Origin: Nitrospiraceae bacterium
GTDB lineage: Bacteria > Nitrospirota_A > Leptospirillia > Leptospirillales > Leptospirillaceae
Length of the DNA: 15,560 bases
NCBI GenBank assembly: GCA_028064945.1
Contig: JAPTWQ010000079.1
Coordinates: forward strand, 1 to 15,560
Direction of reading: 5' to 3'
Shown: positions 6,520 to 12,046 of the stretch, in pieces
How the letters are laid out: every line of letters starts with the position of its first letter
How positions within the stretch are numbered: position 1 is the first letter of the stretch
Made by a program: the position numbers and the translations under genes
Notes under the pieces: model-generated
What the model was told of the DNA's origin: nothing
Databases searched by the model: none
Seen by the model: the letters and a program-made list of their open reading frames with translations, nothing else

Positions 6520-6924
6520 ATGCTTTTTGATGCAGATCTACTCGATCATATCCGTTTGATCGCCCGGGAGGGAGACCTTTCCGGGGAGGAGAGGGACATT
6601 GTTGAAATTCTTGACATGCACCCCGAGTTTTCGGGGATCTGGAACGATCCCGGAAAGGATCCTGCCCGTCCTCTCGATGTCAATGGGAAAACGGTCAATC
6701 CTTTTGTTCATGTCGCCCTGCACCTGATCGTCGGGCGCCAGATCCGGCAGGGAATTCCGGCCGAGGTCAAGAAAGCCTATCTCCATCTCGTGGAGAGAGG
6801 GGAGAGCGAGCATGAAGCACTTCATGCGTTGATGGGGTGGTACGGAAAGCTGTATTTCGAGTCTGTGCGGAAAAGCGATTCCTTTGACGAGTCCCGCTAT
6901 GTTCAGGGACTGGCCTTTCTCTGA
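6520..6924 (+). CDS. DUF1841 family protein
   Basis: The 134-aa product resembles the DUF1841 family, whose function is unknown. The recognisable core is NPFVHVALHLIVGRQIRQGIP (split here as NPFVHVALHL / IVGRQIRQGIP), followed by a helix with the pattern YLHLVERGESEHEALHALM and YGKLYFESVR, corresponding to the family's 'NP..H..LHLA...Q...D.P.GI' and 'H.AEHA.MECL...IW.AQR' segments. The conserved histidines might bind a metal, but that is inference. ATG at 6520 has GAGGG seven bases upstream. It is the last gene of the J-domain operon; no clear terminator follows. Confidence 0.7.
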   Translation: MLFDADLLDHIRLIAREGDLSGEERDIVEILDMHPEFSGIWNDPGKDPARPLDVNGKTVNPFVHVALHLIVGRQIRQGIPAEVKKAYLHLVERGESEHEALHALMGWYGKLYFESVRKSDSFDESRYVQGLAFL

Positions 6925-6972
6925 CCGGGAATGGGTCAATGAAAAGAAGAAGGGAAAGCAGGGTTTCCAGCA

Positions 6973-6984
6973 ATTCTCGAGAAT
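6973..6984. promoter_or_regulatory. 12-bp perfect palindrome just upstream of the distal por promoter
   Basis: ATTCTCGAGAAT is a perfect palindrome whose right edge is four bases before the -35 hexamer at 6989. The position suits an activator or repressor site. No regulator can be named. Confidence 0.35.
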
Positions 6985-6988
6985 GACC

Positions 6989-7018
6989 TTGACTTTAGAG
7001 TGCGGCGACCTTTAGAAT
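6989..7018 (+). promoter_or_regulatory. Distal sigma70-type promoter upstream of the por operon
   Basis: TTGACT (6989-6994), 18-bp spacer, TAGAAT (7013-7018). Transcription from about 7025 would make a leader of some 300 nt ahead of porA. Confidence 0.5.
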
Positions 7019-7272
7019 TGACGGACCGTTTCCCCTTTTCCGGTCATTTCCAGTGATGCTGGATTTATTCCGGTCCTAGCCAGACCATGACAGGAACTTC
7101 GCGCTCTCTCGGTTTTCGGAGGGTCCGGGGAGATGTGTCCGGTTTTCAAAATTTTCAGGCCACAAAAGTTTCGCGGACCTGGAATGAAACATTGGATGCC
7201 AGGTCTCCTTGCGGATATGTTCAATGGATCAACCGGGCCTCCCGGAGGGGGCCGTCCCCAAATTCATTTTTC

Positions 7273-7301
7273 TTGAAGAGAGTCGGTCCTTTTCGTATAG
7301 A
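7273..7301 (+). promoter_or_regulatory. Proximal sigma70-type promoter of the por operon
   Basis: TTGAAG (7273-7278), 17-bp spacer, TATAGA (7296-7301). The transcript would start near 7308, only about 17 bases before the porA ATG, so the AAGGAG ribosome-binding site (7312-7317) would lie almost at the 5' end. Confidence 0.6.
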
Positions 7302-7324
7302 AATTTTACATAAGGAGCAGAGAG

Positions 7325-8545
7325 ATGGCGACTGAAACGAATTCCCGAGTTCCCCAGATTGGCCAACGAAACAAGAAGGGCCAGATGATCACGGATCCCA
7401 ACGAAATTTTTTTCCTTTCCCCCCGGACGCCTTCCTTCCTGACTGGATCGGAGGTCATTCGCGAGGCCATCAGGCGTGCCAGCGTGGATTTTTCCGTGGC
7501 TTATCCCATCACTCCCCAGTCCGAAGCCTCGTCCCTGGTGGGCGAGCTCTTTGCCGAAGGGTATGTTGGCGATTACATGCGCGGCGAATCGGAGTTCGCT
7601 GTCATGGGGCAGTGCGCCGGCGCGGCCTTTGGTGGTGCCCGGGTCTTCACGACGACAGCCGGTCCGGGAACGCTCCGGGCTTTCGAAAACTTTCCGATGT
7701 GGGCCGGAAGCCGTCTTCCGATCCAGGTGGTCTTTACGGTCCGCGGGGTGAATTCTCCCCTGACCATTCAGCCGGATACCCTGGAAATCGCCTTCATGCT
7801 CGAGACAGGAATGCTCCTTTGGCATGCTGAAACCGCGCAGGACCTCTTTGACTTCATGCTCAAGGGGTATTATGTCGCTGAGCAGCCCGAGGTGCATCTT
7901 CCGATCGGCATCATCTGCGATGGTTTTTTCGTGACCCATACCAAGGACATGGTCATGATGACTCCGGAGGATTTGGCCCTGCCGCACTACAATCCTTACC
8001 GGAGCCCCGTCGTTTGCATGGATATGGAGGTTCCTCCGGTCCGGATGATGCGGGATCCGTTTGTAATGAAATCCAACTACATCAGCTATATGACGCACGC
8101 AAGCTGGCAGCTTGAAATCCGGGCGGCCATCGAGCGTTCCCGAAAGCACACCATCCCGCTTCTCGACGGCCTGATCGAGGTGGAGAATCCCGATGCAGAA
8201 ATCATGATGGTCGCTTCGGGAACCTCCGTTTCCCAGGCTCGTGAGGCTATCCGGCTTTTCCGGGACAAGGGAGTCAGGGTGGGGTTGGTCAAGGTCAAGA
8301 CCCTTCGTCCATTCCCTACGGAGGAGATTCGAAAGGCGACAGAACACGCGAAGCATATTTTTGTTCCGGAATTCAATGTGGCCGGCTGGCTGGCACGGGA
8401 GATCAAGTCGACGATCGACCGCAACAGCCGCGTCGTTGCTGGCCCGCATGTCGCCGGTGGCATGACCATGCCCCCGGAAATTATTGTCGAAGAGATCGAA
8501 AAACATCTGGCGAACCGCCGGAATAAGGAGCTCGTCCATGGGTAA
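7325..8545 (+). CDS. porA: 2-oxoacid (pyruvate):ferredoxin oxidoreductase, alpha subunit
   Basis: This is the alpha subunit of a thiamine-diphosphate, iron-sulfur 2-oxoacid:ferredoxin oxidoreductase, which interconverts a 2-oxoacid plus CoA with acyl-CoA plus CO2 and reduced ferredoxin. In reverse-TCA autotrophs it runs in the carboxylating direction. The 406-aa protein has the pyrimidine-binding-type domain: AYPITPQSEASSLVGEL at 59-75, GESEFAVMGQCAGAAFGGAR at 87-106, then TTTAGPGTLRAFENFPMWAG at 109-128 and RLPIQVVFTVRG; residues about 280-400 form the C-terminal transketolase-C-like domain. ATG at 7325 has AAGGAG seven bases upstream. Its TAA overlaps the porB start by 8 bases. Pyruvate versus 2-oxoglutarate specificity cannot be settled from sequence alone, so the por symbol is provisional (forA/korA are alternatives). 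Confidence 0.85.
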   Translation: MATETNSRVPQIGQRNKKGQMITDPNEIFFLSPRTPSFLTGSEVIREAIRRASVDFSVAYPITPQSEASSLVGELFAEGYVGDYMRGESEFAVMGQCAGAAFGGARVFTTTAGPGTLRAFENFPMWAGSRLPIQVVFTVRGVNSPLTIQPDTLEIAFMLETGMLLWHAETAQDLFDFMLKGYYVAEQPEVHLPIGIICDGFFVTHTKDMVMMTPEDLALPHYNPYRSPVVCMDMEVPPVRMMRDPFVMKSNYISYMTHASWQLEIRAAIERSRKHTIPLLDGLIEVENPDAEIMMVASGTSVSQAREAIRLFRDKGVRVGLVKVKTLRPFPTEEIRKATEHAKHIFVPEFNVAGWLAREIKSTIDRNSRVVAGPHVAGGMTMPPEIIVEEIEKHLANRRNKELVHG

Positions 8546-9431
8546 GAAAATCCAGATAAACAAGGAATTCGTCGATATCATGCCACAGGATTATCTTGAC
8601 CTTGTGGAGACAGGAACTTTTGAAACACCCAATCGTGGTTGGAAGGACTTCGGAACGGCAACCGAGCTGATTGCCGAACATTCTCTTTGCGCTGGATGTC
8701 CCGAGTCGATTGCCTTCCGGCATATCATGGCTTCCATTCCGAATCCCGAGGATACGGTCATGGTCGGGTCGACAGGTTGCACGAGTCTGGTCTTCCCGAT
8801 GATCGCGGTCCACAATATTCATTCTCTCTTCGGAAACCAGAACGCCATCGCGACCGGTCTCAAAAGGGCTCTCGCCGTCCGATTCCCGGACAGGGTGAAG
8901 GATGTTATCGTCCTTGCCGGTGACGGTGCCACGGTCGATATCGGTCTTGACATGACCCTCCAGTCCTGGTTCCGCAAGGAGCGTTTCACGACGATCTGTT
9001 TCGATAACGAGCTTTATGCCAATACCGGGGGGCAGGAGTCCGGTCTGATGCAAAAGGGCTTTCTGGCAAAAATGGCTCCGGTCGGCAAGAAATTTGAAAA
9101 AGTGCGGCTTCCCGAGATTGCCCGCGAGTCGGGGTGCGATTATGTCGCCATCATGACGGCCAGCAAACCCAGTCTGGTGGAAAAGGTCATCAAGCAGGCC
9201 GTTCTCATCGCCCGCGAGGTTGGCCCGACCTATATTCAGATCTATACTCCGTGCATTCTGGAAATCGGAAAGCAGAGCATGGAAGGGCTGCAGGAAATGC
9301 GAACATCCGAGGCACCTGGCGAACGCTTCAAATTCCGGGAGTTCATCTCCCCCGAAGCCCAGTCTTTCCTTGACGGTCTGGCAGAAAAGAAAAAGGCAGA
9401 AAAGCTGGCCACCAGTGGAGCAACATCCTAA
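8538..9431 (+). CDS. porB: 2-oxoacid (pyruvate):ferredoxin oxidoreductase, beta (ThDP-binding) subunit
   Basis: The beta subunit holds thiamine diphosphate and the proximal [4Fe-4S] cluster. In the 297-aa product the ThDP motif is GDGATVDIGLDMTLQSWFR at 128-146 with FDNELYANTGGQES at 155-168. Four cysteines fit the cluster ligands seen in this family: the pair Cys51/Cys54 (CAGCPES), Cys81 (GSTGC) and Cys239 in YTPC; Cys81-to-Cys239 spacing is close to that in archaeal 2-oxoacid oxidoreductases. The frame is open further upstream, but ATG 8538 (MGKKIQ) is right: AAGGAG lies seven bases before it and it overlaps the porA stop by 8 bases, implying coupled translation. A Lys/Glu/Ala-rich C-terminal tail (about 275-297) looks like a flexible extension. 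Confidence 0.87.
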   Translation: MGKKIQINKEFVDIMPQDYLDLVETGTFETPNRGWKDFGTATELIAEHSLCAGCPESIAFRHIMASIPNPEDTVMVGSTGCTSLVFPMIAVHNIHSLFGNQNAIATGLKRALAVRFPDRVKDVIVLAGDGATVDIGLDMTLQSWFRKERFTTICFDNELYANTGGQESGLMQKGFLAKMAPVGKKFEKVRLPEIARESGCDYVAIMTASKPSLVEKVIKQAVLIAREVGPTYIQIYTPCILEIGKQSMEGLQEMRTSEAPGERFKFREFISPEAQSFLDGLAEKKKAEKLATSGATS

Positions 9432-9446
9432 CAGCAGGGAGACCCG

Positions 9447-10139
9447 ATGAAAGCGCGTGTCAATATTCGCATGTCAGGCCTCGGAGGGCAGGGAGTCGTG
9501 ACTTCCGCCCATCTGATGGCGATGGCGGCGGCTCATGAAGGAAATTTCTCGATATCCAATCCGTTCTTCGGAGCGGAAAAGCGGATGGCTCCGGCAGAGT
9601 CCTATGTCAGAATCGGCCCGGAGAAAATTTACGATCGGGGAGAACTGGTTTTCCCCCATGTCGTGATGGTCTATCATCCCCAGGTGATCACCATGGGGAA
9701 AAGCTACACCATGCCGTTCTATTCAGGGATCAAGGACGGGGGTCTCGTCATCATCAACGATGATGTCGAACTTCTGACGGAGGAGGAACGCGCGGATCTC
9801 GCGAAAAAGAACGTGACGGTCTATTACGTTCCCGCCACGAAGATCGCCCTCGAACTGGCCGGAACGGAGCTGGCGACGAACATGGGAATGCTTGGCGCAG
9901 TGGCGGGATTGACCCATGTCGTGACGATGGAAGGTCTGGACAAGGCTCTTCAGGACCGCTTTGGAAAGAAGTATGTGGCATCCGGTGGAACGGCGACGCT
10001 CGACGAGGCGATCAAGAAAAAATTTGCCAAAAAGGAAATGCTCTTGCAAAAAAATCTCGAGACGATCCGCAGGACCTTTGATGAGGCTTCGGCCTTCGCT
10101 GCAAAACATCCCGCGATATCTGCGGGCGTCGGAGTGTAA
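9447..10139 (+). CDS. porG: 2-oxoacid (pyruvate):ferredoxin oxidoreductase, gamma subunit
   Basis: The gamma subunit binds CoA and packs against alpha and beta in this enzyme family. The 230-aa protein begins with the hallmark nucleotide-type loop MSGLGGQGVVTSAHLMA (9-25), followed by NPFFGAEKRMAPAESYVRI (38-56, the family's 'P.YG.E.RGG...S.VRI' region), and VIINDD in the middle. The stretch ELATNMGMLGAVAGL near 140-154 is the typical 'N...LGA..GL' segment. The last 40 or so residues are charged and helical. ATG 9447 is 15 bases after porB with AGGGAG five to six bases upstream. Part of the porABGD unit. Confidence 0.86.
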   Translation: MKARVNIRMSGLGGQGVVTSAHLMAMAAAHEGNFSISNPFFGAEKRMAPAESYVRIGPEKIYDRGELVFPHVVMVYHPQVITMGKSYTMPFYSGIKDGGLVIINDDVELLTEEERADLAKKNVTVYYVPATKIALELAGTELATNMGMLGAVAGLTHVVTMEGLDKALQDRFGKKYVASGGTATLDEAIKKKFAKKEMLLQKNLETIRRTFDEASAFAAKHPAISAGVGV

Positions 10140-10166
10140 CCCTAAAAAGAATCAGGAAGGGCGTCA

Positions 10167-10379
10167 ATGTATAATGTGGCAGAGGTGAATGCGGAGGAAT
10201 GCGTTGCCCAGAAAGGATGCCGGCTCTGCATCATGTATTGTCCGGAAGCCAACTGCATTCAGATGGATACAACGAAGATGGTTGCCACCATCGTCGAGTC
10301 CCGTTGCAAGGGATGCGAACTGTGTGTCGTAGTCTGTGACGCTGCAAAACATAATGCCATCAAAATGGTGGCACGCTAG
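10167..10379 (+). CDS. porD: 2-oxoacid:ferredoxin oxidoreductase, delta (2[4Fe-4S] ferredoxin-like) subunit
   Basis: A 70-aa ferredoxin-like protein that should relay electrons from the beta-subunit cluster to external ferredoxin. Two cluster motifs are visible: Cys12-X5-Cys18-X2-Cys21-X3-Cys25-Pro, and Cys47-X2-Cys50-X2-Cys53-X3-Cys57. The second is canonical. The first has five instead of two residues between its first two cysteines, and there is an extra Cys30. PorD proteins usually carry this pair of clusters, so the role is well supported by motif and by position 27 bases after porG. ATG 10167 is preceded by AGGAAGGG; a second in-frame ATG at 10209 would lose Cys12 and is unlikely. A strong hairpin follows 13 bases after its stop. 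Confidence 0.83.
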   Translation: MYNVAEVNAEECVAQKGCRLCIMYCPEANCIQMDTTKMVATIVESRCKGCELCVVVCDAAKHNAIKMVAR

Positions 10380-10392
10380 CTTTGGAAAGGTC

Positions 10393-10419
10393 GGGGCGAA
10401 GGATCGATTCCTTCGCCCC
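10393..10419 (+). repeat. 11-bp perfect hairpin between porD and the downstream small gene
   Basis: GGGGCGAAGGA (10393-10403) pairs perfectly with TCCTTCGCCCC (10409-10419) around a 5-base loop. It begins 13 bases after the porD stop. No T-run follows (ACACTACGCT), so it is not a standard intrinsic terminator; it is better read as an intercistronic stability or processing hairpin that may set a lower level of the following gene. Confidence 0.6.
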
Positions 10420-10462
10420 ACACTACGCTATGAACGATGACATCGACAATGAAGGACCCATC

Positions 10463-10717
10463 ATGGAAGAAAGCTCCCTGGCTGATGCCTTCATTAGGGT
10501 TGAGGAATCCATAAAGTCCTTCCATGCTCTGCTCGATTCAGTCAATCAGAACGCATCTTCCCTCCCTCTCTCCGAAGAAGACCTCAAATCGCGATTCGTC
10601 GCTTCCCAGGCTCTGCGCGACAGCGCCTCGATCTATCTTGACTGGGGCTGGCACTACCTGAGCCGGCTGTACGATGCCCCGAATCCCCACAATCCGGAAG
10701 ACGCGATCCTCGATTGA
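10463..10717 (+). CDS. Small acidic protein, possible fifth (epsilon) subunit of the oxidoreductase
   Basis: An 84-aa soluble, helical, acidic protein with no cysteines, so it holds no iron-sulfur cluster. Visible features: a helix with VEESIKSFHALLDSVNQN (13-30), a second with LRDSASIYLDWGWHYLSRLY (51-70), and an acidic tail (NPEDAILD). I do not recognise a defined domain. Some reverse-TCA bacteria (Aquificales, Leptospirillum) have five-gene por/for clusters with a small extra subunit; the position directly after porD suggests the same here, but that is inference. The frame is open to a TTG at 10382 and has an ATG at 10430. ATG 10463 is preferred because GAAGGA lies six bases upstream, whereas 10430 has only the hairpin before it. 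Confidence 0.6.
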   Translation: MEESSLADAFIRVEESIKSFHALLDSVNQNASSLPLSEEDLKSRFVASQALRDSASIYLDWGWHYLSRLYDAPNPHNPEDAILD

Positions 10718-10760
10718 ATCCCCGAAACCAGACATAACCCCTGACTTTTAGCAATCCTCC

Positions 10761-11540
10761 TTAAAAAAATCCGTGAAGAATTTCCAATAGAGGATTCACA
10801 CGGGATTTGGATTTAGAACCAAGCCTGATCGAAATGTCGAGCGTTTTCGGAGGGGTCTTTTTGGCGAGATCCGTTTCGCGAACCTGAAACAGGAGTTTGG
10901 TGCGAGAGAGAAGCTTCTCGTTGAAAGGAAGGTTAAAGTAAAATAGGCCTCCGGCCCGTCCGTGAGAATAAATAATGGTTTTGATGGGAAAGGCTTTGTA
11001 GGCAAGATCCCGGCCGAAAGGAGATTGCGCTGGAGTTGGTTGGGAAAAGGGAGAGGGCAGGACCCAGATCATGGAACCCAGACCCAGCGTGACGATTGTG
11101 AAGAGGATAAGTCCTGTATAGTAAAGGACTTGCTTGACGTTCTGATACGGGACTTTGGCCTGCCAGGCAATATCGAAGGCCTCGGATGGGGAAATATCGC
11201 GATAATCCTTTTTGAGCAAGGAAAGAAAGACGGAGTCGGGCACAATCTGCGCCTGAAGATCTTCACCGTCTTCGGCCACCACGACCTGGATGGGAATGAC
11301 ATGTTCCCGCCAGAGTCCCTGATGGCCAAATAGGGAATGGGTGTCCTGGGCCGTATGATAGGATCGAACGCCAACTGTTAGGTAGGAGGAGGGAATCTTT
11401 TCGACAATGGGCATTGTTTCGGGCTCGGGGTGGGACAGCGGGCGGAAATGGTAGAAGGAGGCGCATGCAGAAATCGAAAAGACGGTCACGGTCGCCAGAG
11501 AGAATGCCTTCAAGCGCCTAAGGCGCGCTGAATCAGTCAT
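10761..11540 (-). CDS. Putative lipoprotein with a central membrane helix, function unknown
   Basis: I do not recognise the family. From ATG 11540 the product is 259 aa. It opens with a basic N-region and hydrophobic core ending in the lipobox ISAC (Cys26), so it is probably lipid-modified and exported. A second hydrophobic stretch at about 138-161 (VLYYTGLILF, then TIVTLGLGSMIWVL) could be a membrane helix. Between them is a soluble segment with SYLTVGVRSYHT and an acidic VVAEDGEDLQ. The C-terminus is basic. The frame is open to 11615, but ATG 11540 sits directly before the signal peptide and overlaps the end of the PsiE-like gene by 8 bases, implying coupled translation. A T-run encoding the final FF and stop may belong to an embedded terminator. 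Confidence 0.65.
   Translation of the reverse strand: MTDSARLRRLKAFSLATVTVFSISACASFYHFRPLSHPEPETMPIVEKIPSSYLTVGVRSYHTAQDTHSLFGHQGLWREHVIPIQVVVAEDGEDLQAQIVPDSVFLSLLKKDYRDISPSEAFDIAWQAKVPYQNVKQVLYYTGLILFTIVTLGLGSMIWVLPSPFSQPTPAQSPFGRDLAYKAFPIKTIIYSHGRAGGLFYFNLPFNEKLLSRTKLLFQVRETDLAKKTPPKTLDISIRLGSKSKSRVNPLLEILHGFF
10763..10803 (-). terminator. Candidate intrinsic terminator embedded in the end of the lipoprotein gene
   Basis: On the minus strand CCGTG and GAAT pair with ATTC and CACGG (arms within 10771-10803, with a small internal loop), and the stem is followed at once by ATTTTTTT. The T-run overlaps the codons for the last two Phe residues and the TAA stop. Stem length is modest and the internal loop weakens it. 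No matching terminator for the converging por operon is evident. Confidence 0.4.
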
Positions 11541-12033
11541 GCTGCCGGTTCTCCGCTTCGTTGGCGGTGGAAATCTTGACGAGAATGCTGTAGGCGAAAA
11601 CCAGAATAAGCACAATGACCACGTAAAGGATCAGCTGGAGCGAGTGGTATGAAAAATCACCGATCCGTTCACTCTCCTTGTAGGAGGACTGGGCCTCAAC
11701 CAAAAGGATACGGCGAATTGTTGAGATGATCCCGATCAGGATGAAGGAGGCGATCGGAAATCGTCTTTTGCCGAGGTAGCTCAGCATGATCCATAGAAGC
11801 TCGAGGATAATGACGACGAACAGCATGTCGTTGATCAGCTGAAGGACGGAATCGGTCTTGAGATCAGTCAGTCCCATGGCCGAGTGAACGAGAACGATGA
11901 TCGCGCCCGACATCAGAAAGACGGCTACGATCAGATGAATGATGTCGTCAATCCTGAGCAGGACTTTTCTCAGCTTCTGAACGAATTCGATATGGCTGTC
12001 CGGACGAGGCGGATGGGTGGGTGGCTCAATCAC
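11533..12033 (-). CDS. PsiE-like (phosphate-starvation-inducible E family) membrane protein
   Basis: The product resembles the PsiE family of small inner-membrane proteins, whose biochemical role is unknown. From GTG 12033 it is 166 aa with four hydrophobic helices: around IIHLIVAVFLMSGAIIVLV; INDMLFVVIILELLWIML; FPIASFILIGIISTIRRILL; and LQLILYVVIVLILVFAY. The family's signature lies in helices two and three (the 'ND.L.V.I.LELLW' run, then 'FP...F.LIGII..IRR.L'). The frame is open to an ATG at 12069, but that lacks a ribosome-binding site and would overlap gltX by 23 bases; GTG 12033 has GAAGGAAGG six bases upstream. The gltX TGA lies inside that ribosome-binding site, and the downstream lipoprotein overlaps this gene's stop. 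Confidence 0.72.
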   Translation of the reverse strand: MIEPPTHPPRPDSHIEFVQKLRKVLLRIDDIIHLIVAVFLMSGAIIVLVHSAMGLTDLKTDSVLQLINDMLFVVIILELLWIMLSYLGKRRFPIASFILIGIISTIRRILLVEAQSSYKESERIGDFSYHSLQLILYVVIVLILVFAYSILVKISTANEAENRQHD

Positions 12034-12046
12034 CGGCGACCTTCCT

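Larger units (their letters stand above)
6925..7324. other. Regulatory region and possible structured leader of the por operon
   Basis: About 400 bp without a convincing gene; open frames such as plus 7087-7335 and minus 7012-7224 run across promoter elements and lack start signals. It contains a palindrome (6973-6984), a distal promoter (6989-7018), a proximal promoter (7273-7301), and between them several possible RNA stems: GACCG/CGGTC (7024-7028 with 7041-7045), GACCTGG/CCAGGTC (7176-7182 with 7199-7205, loop containing AATG AAA CATT) and GGCCTCC/GGGGGCC (7236-7242 with 7247-7253). I could not match it to a known riboswitch class. Confidence 0.55.

Noticed and set aside
7236..7253. GC-rich hairpin before the proximal por promoter as an intrinsic terminator
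   Set aside because: The stem is followed by GTCCCCAAATTC rather than a T-run, so termination is not supported; it is kept only as a possible leader stem.
7087..7335. 82-codon plus-strand open frame in the por leader
   Set aside because: It crosses the proximal promoter and the porA start, has no ribosome-binding site and no sensible protein features.
7229..8581. 450-codon minus-strand open frame opposite porA
   Set aside because: It runs through the por promoter and the whole of porA, is His/Arg/Asp-rich, and has no motif; porA is secure.
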